This document shows positions 8,293 to 15,555 of a DNA stretch of 21,996 bases, one piece after another. Below the pieces are notes generated by a model. The model ran no database searches and had not been told where the DNA came from. It worked only from the letters and a program-made list of their open reading frames with translations. Position 1 is the first letter of the stretch. Each line of letters opens with the position of its first letter. Source of the DNA: RGIG1934 sp964492545 (GTDB lineage: Bacteria; Bacillota; Clostridia; Lachnospirales; Lachnospiraceae). The stretch spans positions 1-21,996 of the forward strand of contig CAZBKO010000030.1 in assembly GCA_964492545.1 (NCBI GenBank), in the 5' to 3' direction. Both the position numbers and the translations under genes were made by a program.

Positions 8293-9441
8293 TTACCACC
8301 TTCCCTTAATTATATCATATGTCTCCTGCTCAACATTAAGTATTGTTTCCACATCCGGAGACTGTATGAGTGTATGCTGTGACATAGAATATTCTATTAT
8401 GTCCGCAATATCAAGAAATGATATTTTTCTATCTAAAAACATACTAACTGCAAGTTCATTTGCAGCGTTAAATACAGTCGGCATGGTTCCGCCCATTCTT
8501 CCTGCCTCATAAGCCAGCTTAAGACCTTTAAAAGTATCCGTGTCCGGCTTTTCAAAGGTTATCTGTGCTATACTTGCAAAATCGACTCTAGGTGTATCAA
8601 GAAATCTTCTCTGAGGATAATAGAGTGCGTATTGTATTGGGAGTTTCATGTCAGGTGTTCCAAGCTGTGCCATGATTCCGCCATCTACGTATTCCACCAT
8701 AGAATGTATTAGGCTCTGAGGCTGTATTACAACCTCAATATCATCAAAATCCACATCAAAAAGCCATTTTGCTTCTATAACCTCTAGTCCTTTGTTAACC
8801 ATAGTAGCTGAATCTATTGTTATCTTTCTGCCCATTGACCAATTTGGGTGCTTAAGTGCATCCTCAACTACTACAGTTTTTAATTCTTCTACAGTTCTTC
8901 CTCTAAAAGGGCCACCTGATGCAGTTAATAGAATTTTGCTTACTTCTTTTTTATTCTCACCATTTAGAGATTGAAATATTGCACTATGTTCACTGTCTAC
9001 AGGATAAATGCTGACATTCTTTTTCTTTGCAAGTGGCATTATAATATGACCTGCTGTTACAAGTGTTTCTTTATTTGCCAATGCTATATCTTTTCCTGCC
9101 TTAATTGCTTCAATAGTTGGTCGAATACCAATCATTCCCACAACTGCTGTAAGAACTATGTCAGCATCTGCTATAGTTGCTGCCTCAATTAATCCATCCA
9201 TTCCAAATGCAACTTTAACTGATGTATCTGCAACATTTAGTGATAACTGCTTTGCTTTATCTTCATTCCAAACTACTGCCAGTTCAGGCTTAAATTCTCG
9301 TATCTGTTTTTCAAGTAATTCAATATTTGATCCTGCCGCAATTGCAACAACCTGTAAATCTTTTTGTGCTCTCACAATTTCAAGGGTCTGTGTACCTATA
9401 GAGCCTGTTGAACCCAACAGTGATATTTTTTTCATATTCAT
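8293..9441 (-). CDS. dxr: 1-deoxy-D-xylulose 5-phosphate reductoisomerase (MEP pathway)
   Basis: Dxr uses NADPH to rearrange and reduce DXP to MEP, the first committed step of this isoprenoid route. At 382 aa it is standard length. The Rossmann NADPH-binding loop GSTGSIG lies at residues 10-16. The metal-binding motif PVDSEHSA contains D149 and E151, and NKGLEVIEA supplies E220. These match the catalytic residues of characterised reductoisomerases. The start is ATG at 9441 with AAAGG 8 nt upstream. A second ATG two codons later is too far from it. The gene follows cdsA by 18 nt and precedes rseP by 4 nt, so all three share one transcript. Confidence 0.97.
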   Translation of the reverse strand: MNMKKISLLGSTGSIGTQTLEIVRAQKDLQVVAIAAGSNIELLEKQIREFKPELAVVWNEDKAKQLSLNVADTSVKVAFGMDGLIEAATIADADIVLTAVVGMIGIRPTIEAIKAGKDIALANKETLVTAGHIIMPLAKKKNVSIYPVDSEHSAIFQSLNGENKKEVSKILLTASGGPFRGRTVEELKTVVVEDALKHPNWSMGRKITIDSATMVNKGLEVIEAKWLFDVDFDDIEVVIQPQSLIHSMVEYVDGGIMAQLGTPDMKLPIQYALYYPQRRFLDTPRVDFASIAQITFEKPDTDTFKGLKLAYEAGRMGGTMPTVFNAANELAVSMFLDRKISFLDIADIIEYSMSQHTLIQSPDVETILNVEQETYDIIKGRW

Positions 9442-9459
9442 TATCTTGACCTTTCAAAA

Positions 9460-10290
9460 CTAATTCATATATAGAACTAAGTAAAATATAATTGGTGCTG
9501 TAAATATTACGCTGTCAAATCTATCTAATATTCCGCCATGTCCCGGAATTAAATGACCATAATCCTTTATGTCATTATTTCTCTTTATTCCGGATGCTGC
9601 TAAATCTCCTATCTGTGAAATAATACCACCAATTGCGCATACAATAGGAAATGTAATCATTGGATTACTGATTTCATGAATATTTCCTTTAAAAATAAGT
9701 GCATATAAAAATCCCAAAAGTGCTGAGCCTAAAATTCCACCAATTGAACCTTCAATTGATTTTTTAGGGCTTAATACAGGTGCAAGCTTATGCTTTCCAA
9801 ACATTACTCCCACAAGATATGCACAGGTATCACATCCCCATGAACAAAGGAAGATGAGCCATACAATATATGCACCATCATCAATCATTCTTACCAGATA
9901 AACATGTGAAAGCATTACTACAACATAGAAAACGCCAAAAAAGCATGGTACAATCTGACTAATATTATACTTAGGAAAGCTAAATACATATATTGCCATA
10001 AGCACCATTAAATATACTATTGCCAACGGAAACAGATATTCATTTTCTCCAAATCTGATTACTGCAAAATAGCCTATTGATGCTGCATATGCAGCCATTC
10101 CAGGTAGTTCTTTATCCATCTTAAAAACCTTTAAGACTTCATATAATCCTATGATAGAAATAATGGCTATAGTTGCAAATAGAATGTCATTACCTGTTGT
10201 TATTGTAGCAAATGCTATAATAACAAGCATTATTCCACTTAATAACCTAACCAAAAAAGATTTATTCATTAACTTACTTATTGCTGACAT
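9460..10290 (-). CDS. cdsA: Phosphatidate cytidylyltransferase (CDP-diacylglycerol synthase)
   Basis: CdsA is a multi-pass membrane enzyme that makes CDP-diacylglycerol from phosphatidic acid and CTP, feeding all phospholipid synthesis. The 276-aa protein is hydrophobic throughout, with about eight predicted membrane helices. It carries the family signature near the C-terminus (from S234: GIKRNNDIKDYG, then PGHGGILDRFDS to residue 260) and the upstream SPKKSIEGSIGG motif (174-185). The start is ATG at 10290 with a full AAGGAGG 8 nt upstream. It begins 3 nt after the uppS stop, typical of the uppS-cdsA pair. Confidence 0.96.
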   Translation of the reverse strand: MSAISKLMNKSFLVRLLSGIMLVIIAFATITTGNDILFATIAIISIIGLYEVLKVFKMDKELPGMAAYAASIGYFAVIRFGENEYLFPLAIVYLMVLMAIYVFSFPKYNISQIVPCFFGVFYVVVMLSHVYLVRMIDDGAYIVWLIFLCSWGCDTCAYLVGVMFGKHKLAPVLSPKKSIEGSIGGILGSALLGFLYALIFKGNIHEISNPMITFPIVCAIGGIISQIGDLAASGIKRNNDIKDYGHLIPGHGGILDRFDSVIFTAPIIFYLVLYMN

Positions 10291-10293
10291 TTT

Positions 10294-11010
10294 CTAGTCC
10301 TCCTTGATTTTTCCAAAGCGCCTGTCTCTGGAATTGTATTTCTCTACAGCCTTTTCAAGTTCTTTTTTGTTGAAATCAGGCCATAAAACATCTGTAAAAT
10401 AGAATTCAGAGTATGCAAGCTGCCATAATAGGAAATTCGATATCCTCTCTTCTCCACTTGTTCTTATCACTAAATCAGGATCAGGTATGTCAGCTGTATC
10501 CAAATAGCTCTCAAACATTTTTTCATCTATGTCATCTACATTAGTATTATTATTCTTGCAGTCATTTACCATTTTTCTCATTGCTCTAATCATTTCATCT
10601 CTGCTGCCATAATTAATAGCTATTGTAAAGTTTAATCCACTGTTATTTCTTGTAGCTTCTTCAAGTTCATCTATTCTATTTCTTATATCCTCACTTAACC
10701 TGCTTCTCTCGCCTATAACTCTTACCTTCATATTATTTTTGTTGGCTCTTTTTATACAATCCACAAGATAATTTCTGAGTAATTTCATTAATGCATTCAC
10801 TTCATTTTCAGGTCTGTTCCAGTTCTCAGTAGAAAATGCATAAACAGTCAAATACTTAATTCCAATCGCATCTGCATCTTCACATATCTGTTCAACAGTC
10901 TTAGCTCCCTGTGCATGACCCATATTTCTTGGAAGCATCCTTTTCTTGGCCCATCTTCCATTTCCATCCAAAATAATCGCAACATGCTGAGGTATTTTCA
11001 TTTCCGACAT
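10294..11010 (-). CDS. uppS: Isoprenyl transferase (undecaprenyl diphosphate synthase family)
   Basis: UppS condenses isopentenyl diphosphate onto farnesyl diphosphate in cis to give the C55 carrier lipid for peptidoglycan and wall polymers. The catalytic loop ILDGNGRWA places the key aspartate at D15, and the C-terminal RTSGEERISNFLLWQ and YFTDVLWPDF motifs are intact. The start is ATG at 11010 (238 aa, normal for the family), with GGAGG 5 nt upstream. Two in-frame ATGs further upstream (11022 and 11058) are disfavoured: the first overlaps the ribosome binding site, and the second lies in the loop of a terminator-like hairpin. It is the first gene of the lipid, isoprenoid and replication part of the operon. 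Confidence 0.95.
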   Translation of the reverse strand: MSEMKIPQHVAIILDGNGRWAKKRMLPRNMGHAQGAKTVEQICEDADAIGIKYLTVYAFSTENWNRPENEVNALMKLLRNYLVDCIKRANKNNMKVRVIGERSRLSEDIRNRIDELEEATRNNSGLNFTIAINYGSRDEMIRAMRKMVNDCKNNNTNVDDIDEKMFESYLDTADIPDPDLVIRTSGEERISNFLLWQLAYSEFYFTDVLWPDFNKKELEKAVEKYNSRDRRFGKIKED

Positions 11011-11039
11011 CTTATCCTCCATATCCTCTTCTATACAGT

Positions 11040-11072
11040 AAAACAGGGGATTTACCATTATGGCTTCCCCTG
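11040..11072 (-). terminator. Terminator-like hairpin between frr and uppS
   Basis: A 7-bp GC-rich stem (arms 11044-11050 and 11066-11072, CAGGGGA/TCCCCTG) with a 15-nt loop begins 9 nt after the frr stop on the minus strand. It is followed by TTTT (11043-11040), a short U-tract. It could be a leaky terminator or attenuator that lowers expression of uppS and later genes. No clear new promoter follows it before uppS, so complete termination seems unlikely. Confidence 0.5.
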
Positions 11073-11081
11073 CTGTTATTG

Positions 11082-11636
11082 TTACACGGTAAGTATTTCT
11101 GCTGATTTTGTTTCAACTGCCTTGTCTACCTCGGCAACATATTTATCTGTTAATTTCTGTATTTTGTCTTCTAACTGCTTCTGCTCATCTTCTGAAATCT
11201 CATTAGCCTTGTTCTGTTTCTTAAATAAATCATTGGCATCTCTTCTGACATTTCTTATGGCAACTTTAGCATTTTCAGCCTTCTTCTTAACATCCTTAAC
11301 TAATTCTTTTCTTCTCTCTTCAGTGAGCTCTGGAAATACTAATCTAATTACTTTTCCATCATTATTAGGTGTTAAGCCAAGATCTGAAACTAAAATTGCT
11401 TTTTCGATTTCTTTTATTAAGCTTGCTTCCCATGGCTGTATCTGAATCATTCTCGCTTCAGGTACTGATATGTTGGCTACCTGCTGTAAAGATGTTGGTG
11501 AACCATAATAATCGATTTTAATCTTATCTAAGATATGTGGATTAGCTCTACCTGCTCTTATTGTAGTGAACTCATTCATTAAGCTGTCTATAGTTTTGTC
11601 CATTTTTTCTTCATATTCCATTAATTTTTCTTCCAT
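11082..11636 (-). CDS. frr: Ribosome recycling factor
   Basis: RRF works with EF-G to split the post-termination ribosome. The conserved N-terminal IRAGRANP motif lies at residues 26-33, and the RKELVKDVKKKAENAKVAIRN-type helix is present in the C-terminal part. It is 184 aa from the start chosen, matching the ~185-aa family length. That start is ATG at 11636, with GGAG 6 nt upstream. An in-frame ATG at 11648, four codons earlier, overlaps that site and has no ribosome binding site of its own. The gene follows pyrH by 16 nt, the usual bacterial order. Confidence 0.96.
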   Translation of the reverse strand: MEEKLMEYEEKMDKTIDSLMNEFTTIRAGRANPHILDKIKIDYYGSPTSLQQVANISVPEARMIQIQPWEASLIKEIEKAILVSDLGLTPNNDGKVIRLVFPELTEERRKELVKDVKKKAENAKVAIRNVRRDANDLFKKQNKANEISEDEQKQLEDKIQKLTDKYVAEVDKAVETKSAEILTV

Positions 11637-11652
11637 GATAATCTCCATTCAA

Positions 11653-12351
11653 CTATTTAACTATTATTTTGGTTCCTGTAAATTTTCCTTTTACAGAATT
11701 AACTATACTATTTTCTTCATTAAGACCAAATATCATCATTGGCATCTTGTTTTCCATGCATAATACAGATGCTGCTAAATCTATTACTCCAAGCTTCTTA
11801 TCAATTATCTCGTTAATTGATAATTCATCATACTTCTTAGCATCCGGATTCTTGGCAGGATCGCTATCGTATACTCCATCAATTGCCTTCGCAGCAAGTA
11901 TACAATCTGCTTCTATTTCAACTGCTCTCAATACCATTCCAACATCTGTTGAGAAGTAAGGATGACCTATACCACCGGCAAAGAAACACACCATTCCCTT
12001 ACTGAAATACTTATTAGCTCTGTCCTTAGAGAACAATTTAGTAAATGAGCCACATTCGAATGGAGTAAGTACCTGTGTCATCATTCCTTCTGTTCTGAAT
12101 ATCTCTGATACATATATGCAATTCATAACTGTTGCCAGCATTCCAATTGCATCTGCCTTGGTTCTGTCTATCTTCTCACTTGTACGGCCTCTCCAAAAAT
12201 TACCGCCGCCAATAACTATGCCGACCTCAATACTATCATCAACTAAAGCCTTTACCTGTTTAGCTACACCAACAACTGTTGCTTCATCAAATCCAGTCTT
12301 CTTGTCTCCAGCTAAGGCTTCACCACTTAACTTAAGTAATATTCTCTTCAT
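11653..12351 (-). CDS. pyrH: UMP kinase
   Basis: PyrH phosphorylates UMP to UDP in pyrimidine synthesis. Bacterial enzymes are hexamers of the amino-acid-kinase fold, inhibited by UTP. KLSGEAL (7-13) and GGGNFWRG (48-55) are the phosphate-binding glycine loops, and DRTKADAIGMLATVMN is the conserved UMP-site region. Length is 232 aa, normal for the family. The start is ATG at 12351, with GGAGG 10 nt upstream, a longish but acceptable spacing. It follows the bactofilin gene by 18 nt and is probably co-transcribed with it rather than with rpsB-tsf, which is cut off by a terminator. Confidence 0.96.
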   Translation of the reverse strand: MKRILLKLSGEALAGDKKTGFDEATVVGVAKQVKALVDDSIEVGIVIGGGNFWRGRTSEKIDRTKADAIGMLATVMNCIYVSEIFRTEGMMTQVLTPFECGSFTKLFSKDRANKYFSKGMVCFFAGGIGHPYFSTDVGMVLRAVEIEADCILAAKAIDGVYDSDPAKNPDAKKYDELSINEIIDKKLGVIDLAASVLCMENKMPMMIFGLNEENSIVNSVKGKFTGTKIIVK

Positions 12352-12369
12352 AAGTCATATTCCTCCAAA

Positions 12370-13365
12370 TTATTCTGTAAATGTCTTATCAAATAATGCG
12401 TTATAATCAACATCTGCGTAACACTGTGATATAACACCCTCTATTACGGCTCCGTTATTTATCTGAACTGAACGTGACTTAATATTTCCCTGGATAACTG
12501 CTGTTCCATCTACAATTACCGGACCCTTGACATCAAGGTCTCCCTTGATTGCTCCACCAATAACTGCTGAAGTTCCAAATACGTTTCCAATAATAATACT
12601 GCTGCTTCCAACCTTAATGCTTCCGTCACTCATGATATCTCCGTTAACCTTTGCATCATTAGTATATATTTCTGATGCATTGGAAACACCTATAACTGTT
12701 CCACTGATAACCAGCTTGCCATTACATTTAATGTCACCCTTAACTTTACCATTTACATTGATTGAACCATCTGATGTAACATTACCTTCAATGCACATTC
12801 CCTTGGTAATCTCAGCAACCTCATCACTTGCTATACCAGTGTCTGATTTGTATGATTTCATTTCATCCTTAACCTCTTCAATATTCTTAACTTCTTCATC
12901 AAGTCTGCTCATTGTATTATCTTCCTTTGCAATTTCTTCATTAACCGGTTCAGCCACAGGTTCTTCAACCATCTTCTCAAGCTTTGGCTCAGCCTTCTTA
13001 TCAGCAACAAATGTCTCCTCTGATTTCTTATCCTTTTTCTTTGACTTATTCTTATTCCTGTTCTTTTCCTTGTCCTCATTAAACATCTGATTAAGAGCAG
13101 CCATATCAATATTTGATTCATAATCAACTGTCTCAGCAGCTGTTGTTTCAAGATCTAAATCTTCTGTATTTAATGTATTAATTATCTCATCATCATTTAA
13201 TGAACCAACATCAGGAATAACAACATCCTCCTTCTCTATACCTGCTGCCATTTCATCGGCTGCTGTATTAGATGATGTCTTTGATGCTGCATTGTCCTCA
13301 TCTACAAGTTCATTAACTGCCTGTGATAATTCTTCCTTAAACTCTTTTAGGTTTAAAAAGCCCAT
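12370..13365 (-). CDS. Bactofilin (polymer-forming cytoskeletal protein) with long charged N-terminal region
   Basis: Bactofilins polymerise without nucleotide into filaments that help organise cell shape, wall synthesis or polar structures. The C-terminal part (about 185-320) is the bactofilin beta-helix: short repeats with GNVTSDGSINVNG, KVKGDIKCNGKLVISG and GDLDVKGPVIVDG patterns. Before it is an unusual ~185-residue hydrophilic, probably disordered region. It is rich in Asp, Glu, Ser and Ala and contains a basic patch (KNRNKNKSKKKDKK). Most bactofilins have much shorter tails. The start is ATG at 13365 (331 aa), because GGAGG lies 8 nt upstream. In-frame ATGs at 13380 and 13410 overlap the ribosome binding site or lie at the predicted transcription start. 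No membrane segment is seen. It heads the pyrH-frr transcript. Confidence 0.88.
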   Translation of the reverse strand: MGFLNLKEFKEELSQAVNELVDEDNAASKTSSNTAADEMAAGIEKEDVVIPDVGSLNDDEIINTLNTEDLDLETTAAETVDYESNIDMAALNQMFNEDKEKNRNKNKSKKKDKKSEETFVADKKAEPKLEKMVEEPVAEPVNEEIAKEDNTMSRLDEEVKNIEEVKDEMKSYKSDTGIASDEVAEITKGMCIEGNVTSDGSINVNGKVKGDIKCNGKLVISGTVIGVSNASEIYTNDAKVNGDIMSDGSIKVGSSSIIIGNVFGTSAVIGGAIKGDLDVKGPVIVDGTAVIQGNIKSRSVQINNGAVIEGVISQCYADVDYNALFDKTFTE

Positions 13366-13415
13366 TTTGTATTCCTCCATCCTGCATTTTCCGTTCGTAA
13401 AGATACACATTTAGT

Positions 13416-13424
13416 ATTCTAACA
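13416..13424 (-). promoter_or_regulatory. Candidate extended -10 promoter for bactofilin-pyrH-frr
   Basis: The minus strand reads TGTTAGAAT (rc of 13416-13424), an extended -10 element (TG-n-TAGAAT) about 50 nt before the bactofilin start. No good -35 lies at 17 nt. That region is instead occupied by the perfect 10-bp palindrome TAATGCATTA (13437-13446), which could be an operator. No clear terminator follows the preceding gene, so read-through may add to expression. Confidence 0.45.
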
Positions 13425-13451
13425 TATCTTTTAAAATAATGCATTAAAAAT

Positions 13452-15419
13452 TTACTTTGCTTTACAAGACAATATTTTTGAATATGAACCATATATATTT
13501 GTCTTGTTAACACTCTTATAAGCCACTACTTTGTAGTAATATTTTTTGTTAGATTTAGCACTTATTGTCTTTGTAACTGTTTTACTGTTTTTTACTGTAG
13601 TTACTAATTTGTATTTGCCATTTTTTGATGTTGCACGATAAATCCTATATCCTGTTGCACCAGTTACTTTTTTCCATTTTACAATTACTTTTTTCTTTGT
13701 CTTAGATGTTACAGAAGAAAGGGAAACCTTCTTAGGTGCAATCTTAAACGAGGCTGACTTACTTCCTGTATATAATCCACCTGATTTTGCCTTAATTGTC
13801 AATTTAGCAATTCCAGTCTTTACATTGCTGCTATATGATACAGTGTAAGACGATGAAGGCACAACGTATTTACCGTTATATACCGTTATTGTCTGTTTAA
13901 TTGCTTTTCCGGTATACGTTTTTGCTTTTACACCTTTTATTGTCACAGCTGATAATGATGCACTTGTTATTTTTAACCCAACTTTAGTATATGTTGCAGG
14001 ATATTTCGTGGTTGCCAAAGTACTAATTACAATGGTAGTAGTTCCACGTTTCTTAGGCGTAATCTTTGAATTTGATGCAACACTTCCAAGCGATGAGTTG
14101 CCAATAGAATACTTTGGTACTATTCCCTGATTGCCTGCTGCCTTTATTACCGTAAATCCTGCAGGTGTATATGCCTTTGAATATGTAACTGTGCCGGATG
14201 CCGGTCCTGTTGCAAGTGTGTAAACAAGTCTGTTATTAACATACGAAACACCATATATTTTTGCACTTCCGGCTGATATTGTCATCAATGCAGTGTCTGA
14301 TGTACCATTAAAATTCATTACACGTATGGAATTCTGTGTAGTATAGTATACACATTTTCCATCTGTGGCAATCCTTGTTGTATTTGGATAATACACCCCT
14401 GTATTACCTGATTTGTACCATATTCCACCTAATTTCTTTATTTCTTTTTTGATTCCTGTGTCCATATCAAAGCTATAGTAATAATCATAATATGTTCCAC
14501 TCTTATGTTCTGAGAAATACCATACTCCATTATTATATATCATTTGATTATTTGTGTTATCCCACACATTTTTATTTCCATCAAAGGATTTATCCGTACA
14601 TTTCTCAAAATCATTAGTATTCCAAACATGATATGAGCCATCTATATTTGATGCCATGAAAGTATCACTCTTTAAAAAATATGTATGACTAACGCTGCCA
14701 TTCATAGATCCCTGTGGATCATCCCAAGTACAATCTATATGATACCATTTATTATTAATTTTTACCTGGTTCCATGCATGATTTCCACCAGTTACGATGT
14801 TGCACTCAATTCCAAGATCTTTCATTGCACTCAAAAAAGTCAGCGCATATCCCTGACAAACAGATTTCTTCTTCACAACTGTTCCATACATAGAAAATGA
14901 TGTGCATGACAAATCATCAGGATTTGCCTGTAAATCATATGTACATTGAGCAACAATATAATCATGTATAGCCAAAACCTTTTCCATATCTGACATATCA
15001 TCATTAATAACTGACATCATTTTAACATATTCCTTAGTGAATGCAGCTTTATCAATGCCGGTAAGATAATTTGGTGTAATTGAACCTATATATGAATTAC
15101 CATTTGAATATGTCCTTTTCGTATACTTTGCCTTGGTTGATATATTATATACGGCAGGATTTGAATATATTACCTCATCCCATAATTCTGAAAAATCTGA
15201 TGCATTTATTTTGAACTGCTCTACTTCGATTTTTGTTGTATTGGATTGTATCTTGCCAACAATATAATCAATTGCCTCCGAGTAATCTTCATTAGAACCA
15301 TATGTTGTTCCATTTTTTTCTAAATTTGCCTGATTCTCAGCTGCCAGCCCGGTTGCAGTACAGCATACAATAAGCAGAACTGTTGTAAATAACCACAATA
15401 ATTTTTTCTTTATGTTCAT
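13452..15419 (-). CDS. Secreted transglutaminase-like protein with C-terminal FN3-like domain
   Basis: This is a 655-aa exported protein. Residues 1-27 are a clear signal peptide (KKK, hydrophobic core, ending GLAAEN). Residues about 130-245 form a transglutaminase-like cysteine fold with an intact triad: C188 in SVCQGYA, H214 in GNHAWN, D229 in HIDCTWDDP. In bacteria this fold usually acts as a protease or peptidase, so cross-linking should not be assumed. A middle region (about 270-420) of repeated aromatic beta-strands (YNNGVWYFSE, DGKCVYYTT) resembles a propeller-type domain. Lys/Ser/Thr-rich Ig-like repeats follow, then a C-terminal FN3-like domain (about 565-655, with VTGATGYRIYR) common on Clostridia surface proteins. 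There is no LPXTG anchor. The start is ATG at 15419 with AGGAGG 7 nt upstream. The gene has its own candidate promoter and a structured leader. Substrate unknown. Confidence 0.85.
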   Translation of the reverse strand: MNIKKKLLWLFTTVLLIVCCTATGLAAENQANLEKNGTTYGSNEDYSEAIDYIVGKIQSNTTKIEVEQFKINASDFSELWDEVIYSNPAVYNISTKAKYTKRTYSNGNSYIGSITPNYLTGIDKAAFTKEYVKMMSVINDDMSDMEKVLAIHDYIVAQCTYDLQANPDDLSCTSFSMYGTVVKKKSVCQGYALTFLSAMKDLGIECNIVTGGNHAWNQVKINNKWYHIDCTWDDPQGSMNGSVSHTYFLKSDTFMASNIDGSYHVWNTNDFEKCTDKSFDGNKNVWDNTNNQMIYNNGVWYFSEHKSGTYYDYYYSFDMDTGIKKEIKKLGGIWYKSGNTGVYYPNTTRIATDGKCVYYTTQNSIRVMNFNGTSDTALMTISAGSAKIYGVSYVNNRLVYTLATGPASGTVTYSKAYTPAGFTVIKAAGNQGIVPKYSIGNSSLGSVASNSKITPKKRGTTTIVISTLATTKYPATYTKVGLKITSASLSAVTIKGVKAKTYTGKAIKQTITVYNGKYVVPSSSYTVSYSSNVKTGIAKLTIKAKSGGLYTGSKSASFKIAPKKVSLSSVTSKTKKKVIVKWKKVTGATGYRIYRATSKNGKYKLVTTVKNSKTVTKTISAKSNKKYYYKVVAYKSVNKTNIYGSYSKILSCKAK

Positions 15420-15520
15420 ATTTTTACCTCCTATCGGAGTTTCTTGTTTAGGCCTGCAAAAACGATAAATGTTCTATATCTTTCGCATTCACTCAAGTTC
15501 ATGCTCCGTCATAAACCTGT
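15420..15520 (-). promoter_or_regulatory. Structured 5' leader, candidate cis-regulatory RNA of the transglutaminase-like gene
   Basis: About 100 nt separate the predicted transcription start (near 15520) from the ATG. On the minus strand it can form a GTTTA/TAAAC helix (15512-15516 with 15446-15450). This encloses a bulged hairpin (15455-15487) with an 11-nt 5' arm and a 9-nt loop. A crossing CGGAG/CTCCG pairing (15504-15508 with 15435-15439) would make a pseudoknot. CTCC can instead pair with GGAG of the ribosome binding site (15436-15439 with 15428-15431, GATA loop), so the two states exclude each other. The GGCCTAAAC then ACTCCGATAGG order resembles the 3' half of c-di-GMP-I riboswitches, but GGACGCAAAGCC is absent. 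Structure drawn by hand. Confidence 0.4.
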
Positions 15521-15526
15521 TGGCAA

Positions 15527-15555
15527 ATTACACTTTTATTGTGTTTTATTGCCAG
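15527..15555 (-). promoter_or_regulatory. Candidate promoter for the leader and transglutaminase-like gene
   Basis: On the minus strand CTGGCA (rc of 15550-15555, 4/6 to consensus) and TGTAAT (rc of 15527-15532, 5/6) are spaced by 17 nt. The -35 lies at the very end of the diguanylate cyclase gene. Initiation would be near 15520, which gives the ~100-nt leader. Confidence 0.45.

Noticed and set aside
11011..11058. Longer uppS starting at 11058 or 11022
   Set aside because: 11058 lies in the loop of the terminator-like hairpin and 11022 overlaps the ribosome binding site. The 11010 start has GGAGG at good spacing and gives the usual family length.
12527..13090. 187-codon plus-strand frame opposite the bactofilin
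   Set aside because: It has low-complexity Ser/Ile/Leu/Pro composition mirroring the charged bactofilin region and no start signals.
13425..13451. Terminator after the transglutaminase-like gene
   Set aside because: The palindrome TAATGCATTA has no room for a loop and is AT-rich, so it is not a convincing terminator. It may be an operator instead.
15420..15520. Calling the leader a standard c-di-GMP-I or c-di-GMP-II riboswitch
   Set aside because: Only the 3' segment is similar. The defining GGCAAACC and GGACGCAAAGCC elements of class I are absent, and I see no class II signature.
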